Assembly (NCBI GenBank): GCA_027489375.1
Contig: JAIXZW010000007.1
Location: 248,001 to 312,000, forward strand
Length of the DNA: 64,000 bases
Source: Paracoccaceae bacterium
GTDB lineage: Bacteria > Pseudomonadota > Alphaproteobacteria > Rhodobacterales > Rhodobacteraceae
Reading direction: 5' to 3'
Shown here: one piece after another, positions 37,500-45,977 of the stretch
How positions within the stretch are numbered: position 1 is the first letter of the stretch
How the letters are laid out: each line of letters begins with the position of its first letter
Notes under the pieces: model-generated
Seen by the model: only the letters and a program-made list of their open reading frames with translations
Database searches by the model: none
Told to the model about the DNA's origin: nothing
Position numbers and translations under genes: made by a program

Positions 37500-38291
37500 A
37501 TGAACCCGCGCCCCGTTTGGCTTTTGCTTGCAGCCCTGTCCCTGCCGATCCCTTCGGCGGCAGAAGACCTGCGCACCCTCGCCTCGGCCGATCAGGCGCG
37601 GGGATGGGATGCCGTGGGCCGGATCAACATCGGCGCCAACGGCTTTTGCACCGGCACGCTGATCGCCGACGACCTCGTCCTCACCGCAGCGCATTGCCTG
37701 TATGACAAAGCCACAGGCCGCCCCGTCGCGGCGGCAGACATGACCTTCCTTGCCGGTTGGCGCAACGGCAGGGCCGAAGCCTATCGCAACGTGGTCAAGG
37801 CCGTCGCGCATCCTGCCTACCGCATGGATGCCAAGCCGCTCGACAGCGTGGGCAGCGACCTTGCCCTGCTCCGCCTCGACCACCCGATCCGCCTGCCGCA
37901 GGTCCAGCCCTTCCCGACCGAGACCGCGCCCGAAACGGGGGACGAGGTCGGCATCGTCTCCTACGCGCAGGACCGCTCGGAAGCGCCCTCGCTGCAAGAG
38001 GTGTGTGACATCCTCGCCAAGCGGCCAGACGTGCTGGTGCTGTCCTGCGCCGTGGAATTCGGTGCCTCGGGCGCGCCGGTCTTCATGATCGAAGACGGGC
38101 TGGTCTCGGTCGTTTCGGTCGTCTCGGCCAAGGCCGAGGTGGAGGGCAAGCCCGTCTCCCTCGCCGTGCCGCTTGGCCAGACGCTCGCCACGCTCGAAGG
38201 GGCGATGGCAACGGGCAGCACCGCCACCGCAGGGGTGCGCGTCCTGTCCAACGGAACGGGCGGGGCAAAATTCGTCAAGGTGGCCCCCTAG
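37500..38291 (+). CDS. Exported trypsin-like serine protease
   Basis: 263-aa S1-family protein. A signal peptide (about 1-21, ending PSAA) precedes the protease domain. The catalytic triad is intact: His65 in LTAAHC, Asp120 in GSDLALL, Ser190 in GASGAP. A short tail follows, with no PDZ domain, so it differs from DegP-type proteases. Expected location periplasm. It starts 40 nt after glcF and may be cotranscribed, with no functional link visible. Confidence 0.87.
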   Translation: MNPRPVWLLLAALSLPIPSAAEDLRTLASADQARGWDAVGRINIGANGFCTGTLIADDLVLTAAHCLYDKATGRPVAAADMTFLAGWRNGRAEAYRNVVKAVAHPAYRMDAKPLDSVGSDLALLRLDHPIRLPQVQPFPTETAPETGDEVGIVSYAQDRSEAPSLQEVCDILAKRPDVLVLSCAVEFGASGAPVFMIEDGLVSVVSVVSAKAEVEGKPVSLAVPLGQTLATLEGAMATGSTATAGVRVLSNGTGGAKFVKVAP

Positions 38292-38298
38292 CCCCCCT

Positions 38299-38327
38299 CT
38301 TGAAACGCGATTTTCCGCTACCCAAAT
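38299..38327 (+). promoter_or_regulatory. Heat-shock (sigma32/RpoH) promoter of hsp20
   Basis: CTTGAAA, 15-nt spacer, CCCAAAT: a close match to the RpoH pattern CTTGAAA-N11-16-CCCCATNT. It lies 96 nt upstream of a small heat-shock protein gene, the expected target. Confidence 0.7.
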
Positions 38328-38399
38328 CAATCCTGTGCCGGATGCCACAACGGGTCCGGCCAAACTGGCCCGTCCGATGGTCGGAGGGCTTTCACATAG

Positions 38400-38418
38400 C
38401 ATCGCTCAATGGAGGATG
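38400..38418 (+). promoter_or_regulatory. ROSE-like RNA thermometer hairpin over the hsp20 ribosome binding site
   Basis: In the RNA, CAUC pairs with GAUG and CUC with GAG around the loop AAUG, leaving G38404 bulged. The five bases UCGCU (38402-38406) face AGGA (38413-38416), which is the ROSE signature UYGCU opposite the Shine-Dalgarno with a bulged G. The GGAGG at 38411-38415 is thereby largely hidden at low temperature. ROSE elements are common before rhizobial and other proteobacterial hsp20 genes. Folding was done by eye. Confidence 0.6.
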
Positions 38419-38422
38419 ACCC

Positions 38423-38881
38423 ATGCGGAACCTTGATTTCGCCCCGCTTTACCGTGCCACCGTCGGCTTCGACCGGATTGCCGACCTGATGGACCGCGTG
38501 CTGACGACCGATGTCGCCCAGCCCACCTATCCGCCCTACAACATCGAAAAGACCGCCGAGGATGGCTATCGCATCTCGATCGCCGTGGCGGGCTTCACCC
38601 CCGAAGAACTGAACGTCGAGGTGAAGGACGGCACCCTGCTTGTCGCCGCCCGCAAAGGGGATGAGGCCGAGGGCAAGACCTATCTGCATCGCGGCATCGC
38701 AACCCGCGCCTTCGAGCGCCGCTTCGCGCTGGCCGACCATGTCCGCGTGACCGGTGCCACGCATGAACACGGCATGCTGCACATCGACCTGATCCGCGAA
38801 ACGCCCGAGGCGCTGAAACCCCGCCGGATCGAAATCTCGCGCGGCGGCGAGCCGAAGGTGCTGGAGGCGCAGGTCAACTGA
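38423..38881 (+). CDS. Hsp20/IbpA-type small heat-shock protein
   Basis: 152-aa alpha-crystallin chaperone that holds unfolding proteins in the cytoplasm. N-terminal LYRATVGFDRIADLMD and YPPYNIEK, core YRISIAVAGFTPEELNVEV, and the IPR-like ending are typical of the IbpA class. ATG at 38423 with GGAGG five nt upstream. An RpoH-type promoter and ROSE-like hairpin lie upstream, a strong terminator downstream, so it is a single heat-regulated unit. Confidence 0.94.
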   Translation: MRNLDFAPLYRATVGFDRIADLMDRVLTTDVAQPTYPPYNIEKTAEDGYRISIAVAGFTPEELNVEVKDGTLLVAARKGDEAEGKTYLHRGIATRAFERRFALADHVRVTGATHEHGMLHIDLIRETPEALKPRRIEISRGGEPKVLEAQVN

Positions 38882-38911
38882 CCGGACCGGCTTGGTCCTG
38901 TGAGCCATAAA

Positions 38912-38937
38912 GAAGGGGCGCCGGATGGCGCCCCTTC
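38912..38937 (+). terminator. Intrinsic terminator of hsp20
   Basis: Perfect 11-bp stem GAAGGGGCGCC / GGCGCCCCTTC with loop GGAT, 30 nt after the hsp20 stop. Confidence 0.75.
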
Positions 38938-38987
38938 GCATTTCCAACGCTGTCCTGTGGGGGAGGACAGGCCGGAAACCGGCTTGC

Positions 38988-39011
38988 GGGGGGCCACTCG
39001 CGCGGCCCCCC
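38988..39011 (-). terminator. Hairpin downstream of the YQP-rich protein gene
   Basis: 8-bp stem GGGGGGCC / GGCCCCCC with an 8-nt loop, 11 nt after the stop of the minus-strand gene at 39023. The stem is strong but no clear T-run follows. Confidence 0.45.
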
Positions 39012-39022
39012 TGCCGCTGTCT

Positions 39023-39556
39023 TCAGAAGATCAGCCCGTCATAAAGGCCAAAGGCCCCATCCCGCGACGCAAGGCGCTGCGACTGGCCAAGGTCGGCAGC
39101 ATAAGCCGCAACCGCGTTATAGGTTCCCGGCCCGAAGGAACCGTCGATCCCGCCGTAGTAATAGCCCTGCGCGGCAAGGCGGCGCTGGATGGCGCGGCGT
39201 TCGGACAGGCTGTAGCTGTTGAAGGCCTGCGCGGCGGCGGTGCGATAGACGCTGGTCGAATAGGTCTGGCGCGGCTGGTAGACCGGCTCTTCGTAATAGC
39301 GCGGCTGGGTATAGACCGCGCGCGGCGGCTGGTAGACGGGCGGCTGATAGACCGGCTGTTGCTGGTAGACGGGCCGGTTGCGCGGCGGCAGGATGCCATA
39401 GTCGCGCAGCACCGTGCCAAGCACGACGGTACCGACGACACCTTTCAGCACATCCTGTTCGCGCTGGTCCCACGCCTTGGCAGGCGCGGCAAGGCCGAGG
39501 GCGAGCGAAAGCGCCGTCACGGCGCTGATGGCGGTGTTCTTGACAGTGGGCAGCAT
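39023..39556 (-). CDS. Exported YQP-rich protein with C-terminal peptidoglycan-binding-like domain
   Basis: 177-aa protein. A signal peptide (about 1-28, ending AAPAKA) is followed by a short conserved helix (QDVLKGVVGTVVLGTVL), a linker of tandem Y-Q-P motifs (YQQQPVYQPPVYQPPRAVY) at about 63-105, and a C-terminal domain with SERRAIQRRLAAQGYYYGGI and DGSFGPGTYNAV, the pattern of PG_binding_1 domains. A periplasmic or outer-envelope role bound to murein is likely. Specific function unknown. Confidence 0.7.
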   Translation of the reverse strand: MLPTVKNTAISAVTALSLALGLAAPAKAWDQREQDVLKGVVGTVVLGTVLRDYGILPPRNRPVYQQQPVYQPPVYQPPRAVYTQPRYYEEPVYQPRQTYSTSVYRTAAAQAFNSYSLSERRAIQRRLAAQGYYYGGIDGSFGPGTYNAVAAYAADLGQSQRLASRDGAFGLYDGLIF

Positions 39557-39689
39557 GTCAAACTCCTGTTCTGATTTCGGGGGCGGTGTTTCGCCTTGCC
39601 ACCAACATGGGACCGACCGCCGCGCTAGGCAAAATCAGGCGCTTGCTATCGGATAACATCAGGAAAATCAGCAGCTTGACCAAAAGGAA

Positions 39690-39711
39690 AAGGGGGCCTT
39701 GCGGCCCCCTT
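39690..39711 (-). terminator. Terminator of gabD
   Basis: 9-bp stem AAGGGGGCC / GGCCCCCTT, loop TTGC, 20 nt past the gabD stop on the minus strand; the minus-strand read-out continues TTTCCTTTTGG. Confidence 0.65.
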
Positions 39712-39731
39712 CCCCCGTTCTGTGCCTCGCG

Positions 39732-41210
39732 TCAGACGCTCAGGCAGATGTATTTCATCTCGAGATAGTCTTCCATGCCGTGGTGGCTGCCCTCGCGTCC
39801 CAGACCCGATTGCTTGACCCCGCCGAAGGGCGCGACCTCGGTCGAGATCAGGCCGGTGTTGACGCCGACCATGCCGTATTCCAGCGCCTCTTGCACCCGC
39901 GTGATCCGCCCGATGTCGCGGGCGAAGAAATACGAGGCGAGGCCGAAGATCGTGGCATTGGCCAGTTCGATCACTTCCTCTTCCGTCTCGAACTTGAACA
40001 GCGGGGCGAGCGGGCCGAAGGTTTCCTCGTTCGTCACCAGCATGTCGGTGGTGACGCCCGTCATGATGGTCGGTTCAAAGAACGACCCGCCCAGCGCGTG
40101 GCGCTTGCCGCCGGTTTCGATCCTGGCACCCTTCTTGATCGCGTCGGCGATATGCTCTTCGACCTTGACCACGGCCTTGTCGTTGATCAGCGGACCGAAG
40201 GTCACATCTTCCGACAGGCCATCGCCCACCTTGGTCTTGGCCACCGCTTCCGCCAGTTTCTTGGCAAAGGCGTCATAGACGCCTGCCTGCACGTAGATGC
40301 GGTTGGCGCAGACGCAGGTCTGGCCGTTGTTGCGGAATTTCGAGATCATCGCGCCCGCCACGGCGGCGTCCAGATCGGCGTCGTCGAAAACGATGAAGGG
40401 GGCGTTGCCGCCAAGCTCCATCGAGCATTTCATCACCTGATCGGCGGCCTGACGCAGCAGGATACGGCCCACTTCGGTCGATCCGGTGAAGGTCAGTTTC
40501 CGCACGGCGTGGTTTTCGCAGAATTCCTTGCCGATGTCCGACGAGCGGACCGAGGTGATGACCGAGAAGATGCCCGCCGGAAGCCCCGCACGTTCGCCGA
40601 GCAGCGCCATCGCAAGCGCCGAAAGCGGGGTTTCGGCGGCAGGACGTGCCACGAAACCGCAGCCCGCAGCCAGCGCGGGGCCGACCTTGCGGGCGATCAT
40701 CGCGTTGGGGAAGTTCCACGGGGTGATCGACCCCACCACGCCGATGGGCTGCTTGATGACCGTGATGCGCTTGTCGCGCTGGTGGCCGGGGATGGTTTCG
40801 CCGTAGACGCGCTTGGCTTCTTCGCCGAACCATTCGATGAAGGATGCGCCATAGGCGATTTCGCCCTTGGCTTCGGCCAGCGGTTTGCCCATTTCGGCGG
40901 TCAGGATTTTGCCGAGGTCGTCCTGATTGGCCATCATCAGGTCATACCACTTGCGCAGGACGGCGGCGCGTTCCTTGCCGGTGCGCGCGGCCCAGTCCTT
41001 CATCGCGGCTTGGGCGGCGGCGATGGCGCGGGCGGTTTCGGCCCGGCCAAGGTTCGGCAGGCGGCAGATCACGTCGCCTCGGGCGGGGTTCGTCACCTCG
41101 AAAGTGGTGCCATCATCGGCGTCGATCCATTGGCCCGCGACATAGGCTTTCGTCACGAGCAGCGAGGGGTCTTTCAAAAGCGACGCAAGGTTGGTGACGG
41201 AATCGAGCAT
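39732..41210 (-). CDS. gabD: NAD(P)-dependent succinate-semialdehyde dehydrogenase
   Basis: 492-aa aldehyde dehydrogenase. TPWNFP carries the oxyanion Asn, MELGGNAP the general-base Glu, and [11 protein letters not shown] the catalytic Cys; the whole length matches the GabD group that oxidises succinate semialdehyde to succinate. In the cofactor segment the usual KPA is [12 protein letters not shown], so a Lys to Arg change. The start at 41210 is preferred over one at 41225 because GGAGG lies five nt upstream. Stand-alone gene; GABA transaminase not in the window. Confidence 0.87.
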   Translation of the reverse strand: MLDSVTNLASLLKDPSLLVTKAYVAGQWIDADDGTTFEVTNPARGDVICRLPNLGRAETARAIAAAQAAMKDWAARTGKERAAVLRKWYDLMMANQDDLGKILTAEMGKPLAEAKGEIAYGASFIEWFGEEAKRVYGETIPGHQRDKRITVIKQPIGVVGSITPWNFPNAMIARKVGPALAAGCGFVARPAAETPLSALAMALLGERAGLPAGIFSVITSVRSSDIGKEFCENHAVRKLTFTGSTEVGRILLRQAADQVMKCSMELGGNAPFIVFDDADLDAAVAGAMISKFRNNGQTCVCANRIYVQAGVYDAFAKKLAEAVAKTKVGDGLSEDVTFGPLINDKAVVKVEEHIADAIKKGARIETGGKRHALGGSFFEPTIMTGVTTDMLVTNEETFGPLAPLFKFETEEEVIELANATIFGLASYFFARDIGRITRVQEALEYGMVGVNTGLISTEVAPFGGVKQSGLGREGSHHGMEDYLEMKYICLSV

Positions 41211-41314
41211 GTGGGCCTCCAGCAATTCGGGTTAAAGATGGATTGCACCACCGGCAGGGCTTGTCCAGTTCCACCGATGCACGCAGCACAAATTTGATCA
41301 AAAAGGCATAGCCC

Positions 41315-42094
41315 ATGTCTCTGGACGATGATTACGCCAACGGCGCCTACATCAAGGGCGGGGATGCCTATCTCGCCCGCTGGCAGCGGCAGGCGCAGGC
41401 CTTCCGCGAGGTGATGGGACCAAGGGCGCAACTTGGCTTGCCCTATGGTGCGGGAGAGCGGCAGGCGATGGATATCTTCCTGCCGGACAGTCCGCCCAAG
41501 GGGATGCTCGTCTTCATCCACGGGGGCTACTGGATCGAAGGAAATCGGGATCTCTGGTCACATCTCGCCGCCGGAGCCACGGCGCGCGGCTGGGCCTGCG
41601 CCCTGCCCTCCTACACCCTTGCCCCCGCTGCCCGCATCCGCGACATGACCGTCGAAATCGCAAATGCCGTAACCAAGGCCGCCGCGATGGTCGCCGGACC
41701 GACCGTTGTCACCGGCCATTCGGCGGGCGGACACCTTGCCGCCCGCATGGGTTGCGCCGACCTTTCGCTGCCCGTGGCGCGGGTCGTTCCCATTGCACCG
41801 CTCGCCGATCTTGCCCCGCTCATGCAAACTGGCATGAACGAAAAGCTGAAACTGGACGAAGCCGAATGCGCCTCGGACTCCCCCGCGCGCCTGAAACTCC
41901 GCACAGGCACGACCGCGCATGTCTGGGTCGGGGCGCAGGAACGGCCCGCCTTCCTGTGGCACGCGCGGCTTCTGTCGGAACGTTGGGACTGCCCTTGGAC
42001 GCCCGAGACGGGGCGGCACCATTTCGACATCATCGACGGGCTGACCGACCCTCTGTCGCCACTGATGGACGTTTGTCTGGACGGGTTGGCATAG
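41315..42094 (+). CDS. Alpha/beta hydrolase (arylformamidase-like)
   Basis: 259-aa hydrolase. Oxyanion-hole segment HGGYWIEGNRDLW, nucleophile elbow GHSAGGHLAARM with the active Ser, and a C-terminal GRHHFDIIDGL carrying the likely catalytic His. The HGGYW pattern is that of kynurenine formamidase-type esterases, but no tryptophan catabolism genes are near, so the substrate remains open. A TTCGAA palindrome pair follows the stop. Confidence 0.83.
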   Translation: MSLDDDYANGAYIKGGDAYLARWQRQAQAFREVMGPRAQLGLPYGAGERQAMDIFLPDSPPKGMLVFIHGGYWIEGNRDLWSHLAAGATARGWACALPSYTLAPAARIRDMTVEIANAVTKAAAMVAGPTVVTGHSAGGHLAARMGCADLSLPVARVVPIAPLADLAPLMQTGMNEKLKLDEAECASDSPARLKLRTGTTAHVWVGAQERPAFLWHARLLSERWDCPWTPETGRHHFDIIDGLTDPLSPLMDVCLDGLA

Positions 42095-42095
42095 C

Positions 42096-42140
42096 GCAAA
42101 ATCCTTCGAAGGATTTTGCAAATTTCCTCGAAGAAATTTG
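42096..42140. repeat. Tandem TTCGAA-centred palindromes
   Basis: A perfect 24-nt palindrome (42096-42119; arm GCAAAATCCTTC) followed immediately by a second inverted repeat (42119-42140; arm CAAATTTC, loop CTCGAA). Their centres are 22 nt apart. The site lies between two convergent genes and could act as a bidirectional terminator. A degenerate relative is at 6908-6931. Confidence 0.7.
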
Positions 42141-42145
42141 CCCGT

Positions 42146-42475
42146 TCAGTTCGATGCGTGCATCCGCTCGATATAGGCGCGCATCTCTTCCGCCTCGTGC
42201 CGCGCATCGCGCAAGCCTTCCATCGCCGCGCGCAGCTCGGCCTCGGTCTGGGCGATCTGGTTCATCAACTCCGCCTCGCGCTGCTCGAGATACAGGATCG
42301 CCTGATCCCGTGTCTCTTCTGCCTCGTGCAGCGATTGCGCCAGACGGTCCATTTCCGCCACATCGCCCCCCGCCACGCGGGTGAAGCGGTGTAGCAGCCA
42401 ATAGGCGAACCACCCCATCGCAAAGGCAGCCAGAAGGATGATCGCGGTCGCGGCGATGAATTCGGTGCGGTTCAT
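42146..42475 (-). CDS. Membrane-anchored coiled-coil protein of unknown function
   Basis: 109 aa: one N-terminal membrane segment (ATAIILLAAFAMGWFAYWLL, about residues 8-28) and then an almost continuous coiled coil (heptad-like, rich in Glu, Ala, Gln; about 35-105). No known domain recognised. It begins 21 nt after the stop of the OmpA-domain protein on the same strand, so the two are likely cotranscribed and may act together in the envelope. Confidence 0.75.
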   Translation of the reverse strand: MNRTEFIAATAIILLAAFAMGWFAYWLLHRFTRVAGGDVAEMDRLAQSLHEAEETRDQAILYLEQREAELMNQIAQTEAELRAAMEGLRDARHEAEEMRAYIERMHASN

Positions 42476-42496
42476 GATGTCACTCTTATCGGCACG

Positions 42497-44920
42497 TCAG
42501 TTATTCGCGGGGCGCGGCTTCGGACGCAAGGTCTTTTCCTTGGGTGCAAGCGAAGGACTGTTATCGGATGAAAAATCCGGCCCAGTGGCACTGACTGAAG
42601 CGGCGCCCGTCGCAGACGCATCGGGGGCACCGACCAGATTGAATTCGATCCGGCGATTTGCTTCGCGGCCCTCTTCGGTCCCGTTGTCGGCGATTGGCTT
42701 TTCTTCGCCGTAACCGACAGCCTTGATCACCGACACATCGACACCCTCGCGCTTCATCGCAACAAGAACGGCCTTCGCGCGATCTTCGGAAAGTCGCTGG
42801 TTTCCGCCCTCGGAGCCTTGGCTGTCGGTATATCCGGCAACCTCGATCGGAACACCGGGGCACTTTTTCAGCAACACGGCAAGGGCGCTGATCAAACCCT
42901 CGGATGCCGCAGAAATCTCGGCCTTGCCCGGTTCGAAACCGATCTTCTGAACTTTCAGAAGGGTTGTCACATCGGCAATGCAGGCTTCAGGCGTCGCCGG
43001 CTCACCAAGCGCCTTGACCACCGTGCCGCGGATCACGGGACCCGAGGCAGCGTCCAACGCCCCGCCCTGCGGTACAGCGGCATCCGGCTCTTCACCGACA
43101 AGATGGAATTCGATCCTGCGGTTCGCCTCACGTCCCTCATCGGTTCCGTTATCCGCAATGGGGCGTTCCTCGCCGTAACCTATGGCGGTCATTTCGGACA
43201 CATCGACCCGCCGCCCCTGAAGCGCAACCAGCACCGCCTCGGCCCGGGCCTGTGACAGCGCCTTGTTGCCATCCTCACTGCCTTGGGCGTCGGTGTGACC
43301 CGATATCTCCATCGGCAGCGCCTCGCACTGCTCCAGCGCCTGCGCCATTGCCGCCATCAGACCGGCCGCCGACCCGTCGATTTCCGCCGAGCCGGGTTCG
43401 AAAGTGATTTTCTGCTTGGCCACCAGCGCATTGACCCGTTCCACGCATTCCTGCGGCGTCGGCAAAGCGGCCAGCGGATCGAACTTTTCGTCATAGCGGA
43501 CGGAAACCTTGAAGGTCTGCCCCTTGCCAAGCTTGTTCGACAGGATCTGGCTGATGCGGTCCTTAGCCCCCTGCCGCCCGCTGACGCCCGAGATTTCGAC
43601 AAGATCGGCACGGACCGACAGTCTGCCGTCGTGCAGTTGCGACAACGCTTCCAGCCCCGCCAGAACCCGCACCGGCCACCCTTGCGGCAGATCGGGGTCA
43701 ATCCGTGTCGCCGTATAGACCTTGTCCGAACCGAACTGCGCCTTGGCGAAATTGTCCACCGCCTTGCGTTGCATCGCATCCGACACGCGCCCACGCAATT
43801 CCACCTTGCCCGTCTCGGCAAGCACGGCAGTGAATTCGGCCGGTCCCGCAGGGGCGGCGTCCGCCTTCTTCGGCAACCTCGCATCGAGCGAAAAGACATC
43901 CGGCAAAGCCGTCTGCAACTCGCCGACAACGCGGTCGAACACCTCTTGCGGCGTGTCCTCAACCGCGACGAGCGAAACATCAGCATCCGAGAAGGTGACT
44001 GTGCCCGCCCCAAGCGCCGCAACCGCGCCGATCCCCGCTTCGGCTGCATCGGCCCAGCTTGGCGTGGGCACGCCAAGCCCGATGATGCAATTGGCCTTGC
44101 CCTCGACACCGGCGGCCGCGGCCGCGGACAGGATACGGTTCCGCGCCGCTTCGGTATCGGCCGAGCAGGCGTCGAAGCGTGCACCCTCGGCGTCTTTGAC
44201 GAAACGCAGGGTGAATGGCGTAAGCACCGGGCGCGGGGCCGAGATGTCGATCTGGATGGCAAGCCCCTGCGGCTTTTGGCGGGCAAGTTCGGATTCCAGA
44301 CGGCGCTTCTCGGCCTCGCTCGACGCGATGGCAGTGACGGATACGCCGTCCGAAGCGACCGATATCTTCGATCTTGGCAAGAGTTTCAGCGCGACGATTC
44401 CGAAGTCAAAGGCGGCTTGCCACCCCTCCGGCGGCGGAAAGGCCGAGCTTTCCAGCATATCCGTGACCGGCACGCCCCCCGAAATGTCGGAAGCAGCGGT
44501 GGACAGCACGACTTTGGCTCCCCCCGCAGGCAACAGCCCGATCAACTGGATGCCATCGTCATTGCGCAGCATCTCGACCGAAAAGCGCGGCGCGTCGAGT
44601 TCGCGCGCAGGCGTCACCGAAATGCGATCACGGATACGGCTGGAATCGATCTGACCGCTGATGACCTTCAACAGCCGGAAACGCGCCGCCTCCGTCGGTG
44701 CCGTGCCGTACAGGTAGACAAGCATCCCGTCGGGTTCGATCGTGGCCCAATCCAGATCCTGCGATTCGATCTTCGCGGTCAGCGCACGGTCCGACATTGC
44801 CTCGACAGCAAGCGCGGCCCCCCACGAGACGAGGACGGCGACCACACCCGCAACGGCAAAGGCCATGACTGCGAGCGCGCCTTGCGAAAACCGGGAAAAA
44901 AACAAGGCAAATCGGGGCAT
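42497..44920 (-). CDS. OmpA-family protein with two tandem OmpA domains and BON-like region
   Basis: 807-aa protein. One membrane segment near the N-terminus (about 17-38), a long region with repeated BON-like units (for example FTAVLAETGKVELRGRV), and two OmpA-like peptidoglycan-binding domains at about 505-606 and 660-762. Both carry the diaminopimelate-contact motifs: GHTDAQGS / GYTDSQGS and NRRIEF. The two domains are clearly duplicates, with the spacer proline/alanine-rich. Single-anchor topology with the domains in the periplasm is inferred. The arrangement recalls mycobacterial OmpATb (BON plus OmpA) but with two murein-binding domains. Function unknown. Confidence 0.85.
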   Translation of the reverse strand: MPRFALFFSRFSQGALAVMAFAVAGVVAVLVSWGAALAVEAMSDRALTAKIESQDLDWATIEPDGMLVYLYGTAPTEAARFRLLKVISGQIDSSRIRDRISVTPARELDAPRFSVEMLRNDDGIQLIGLLPAGGAKVVLSTAASDISGGVPVTDMLESSAFPPPEGWQAAFDFGIVALKLLPRSKISVASDGVSVTAIASSEAEKRRLESELARQKPQGLAIQIDISAPRPVLTPFTLRFVKDAEGARFDACSADTEAARNRILSAAAAAGVEGKANCIIGLGVPTPSWADAAEAGIGAVAALGAGTVTFSDADVSLVAVEDTPQEVFDRVVGELQTALPDVFSLDARLPKKADAAPAGPAEFTAVLAETGKVELRGRVSDAMQRKAVDNFAKAQFGSDKVYTATRIDPDLPQGWPVRVLAGLEALSQLHDGRLSVRADLVEISGVSGRQGAKDRISQILSNKLGKGQTFKVSVRYDEKFDPLAALPTPQECVERVNALVAKQKITFEPGSAEIDGSAAGLMAAMAQALEQCEALPMEISGHTDAQGSEDGNKALSQARAEAVLVALQGRRVDVSEMTAIGYGEERPIADNGTDEGREANRRIEFHLVGEEPDAAVPQGGALDAASGPVIRGTVVKALGEPATPEACIADVTTLLKVQKIGFEPGKAEISAASEGLISALAVLLKKCPGVPIEVAGYTDSQGSEGGNQRLSEDRAKAVLVAMKREGVDVSVIKAVGYGEEKPIADNGTEEGREANRRIEFNLVGAPDASATGAASVSATGPDFSSDNSPSLAPKEKTLRPKPRPANN

Positions 44921-44999
44921 AGGGCGGCTTTCGCTTTTCTGTCGGGGCGGCGATTCTTGCAGCCTTGCGATGCTTAAGGCCCGAACCCCCGCCGATCAA

Positions 45000-45965
45000 T
45001 CAAACCAGCGCCGCAACGGCAAGAAACAGCGCAGCGATCAGGCCCGCGTCACGATTGGAACGGAAGACTTTCAGACAGAGGGCAGGGTTTCCCGTATCGA
45101 GCCGCCGCAACTGTCCCTGCAAATGCCAGCCGAATGCCCAGACGCCGCAGAGCGCGACGACCAGTTTGACAGGTTCGTTCTGCGGCAGGAGGGTGATGAG
45201 AACCGCCCCCGTCATCAAGGCCACCGCCAGCACCAGAAACAGCGCGAGCCACCGCCCCGTCGCAGCCCCGAACAGGCGCGCCGTGGATTTCACCCCGATC
45301 AGCGCATCGTCGTCCTTGTCCTGATGCGCATAGATCGTGTCATAGAACAGCGTCCAGGCGATGCCCGACGCGTAAAGCATGATCGCCCCCCAACCGACTT
45401 CGCCGGAATGCGCCGCCCACAGCAGCACCGCCCCCCAGTTGAACGCCAGCCCAAGGAACATCTGCGGCCACCACGTGAACCGCTTGGCAAAGGGATAGAC
45501 CGCCACCAGCGCCAGCGAGGCGATACCCAAGCCGACCGCCAGCCAGTTGTAGCTGAACAGGATCAACGCCGCCAAAAGCGCCTGCGCCACCATCCAGACC
45601 ACGGCCCCCTTCACCGTGACCTGTCCCGAAGGCAGCGGGCGGCTTTTCGTGCGCGCCACGGCGGCATCGAAGTCGCGGTCGGTGATGTCATTCCACGTGC
45701 ACCCCGCCCCGCGCATCAGAAAGGCCCCGATGGCGGTCGACGCGAATAGCCAGACATCCCAGGCGCTGAACCCGCCCGTTTCCAGCGCGGCAAGCGCGAT
45801 GGCCCACCAGCAGGGGAACAGCAAGAGCCACGTGCCGATCGGCCTGTCGGCACGGCTAAGGCGCAGATAGGGGCGCGTCGCGGCGGGGGCGTAGCGGTCC
45901 ACCCAATTGTCCTTGGGCGCATCGGCTACGGTTCCAGCCTCTGGAATTCGGGTCGCGCTGGACAT
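45000..45965 (-). CDS. ubiA: 4-hydroxybenzoate octaprenyltransferase
   Basis: 321-aa polytopic membrane prenyltransferase of ubiquinone synthesis. First Asp-rich motif NDITDRDFDAAVART with SRPLPSG, second DKDDDALIGVKSTA, and about nine membrane segments. Starts MSSATR at 45965, 12 nt away from the rsmE start on the other strand, so both promoters must sit inside the neighbouring coding regions. A longer frame to 46679 is antisense to rsmE and is rejected. Confidence 0.93.
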   Translation of the reverse strand: MSSATRIPEAGTVADAPKDNWVDRYAPAATRPYLRLSRADRPIGTWLLLFPCWWAIALAALETGGFSAWDVWLFASTAIGAFLMRGAGCTWNDITDRDFDAAVARTKSRPLPSGQVTVKGAVVWMVAQALLAALILFSYNWLAVGLGIASLALVAVYPFAKRFTWWPQMFLGLAFNWGAVLLWAAHSGEVGWGAIMLYASGIAWTLFYDTIYAHQDKDDDALIGVKSTARLFGAATGRWLALFLVLAVALMTGAVLITLLPQNEPVKLVVALCGVWAFGWHLQGQLRRLDTGNPALCLKVFRSNRDAGLIAALFLAVAALV

Positions 45966-45977
45966 AGGGTGCCGCTC

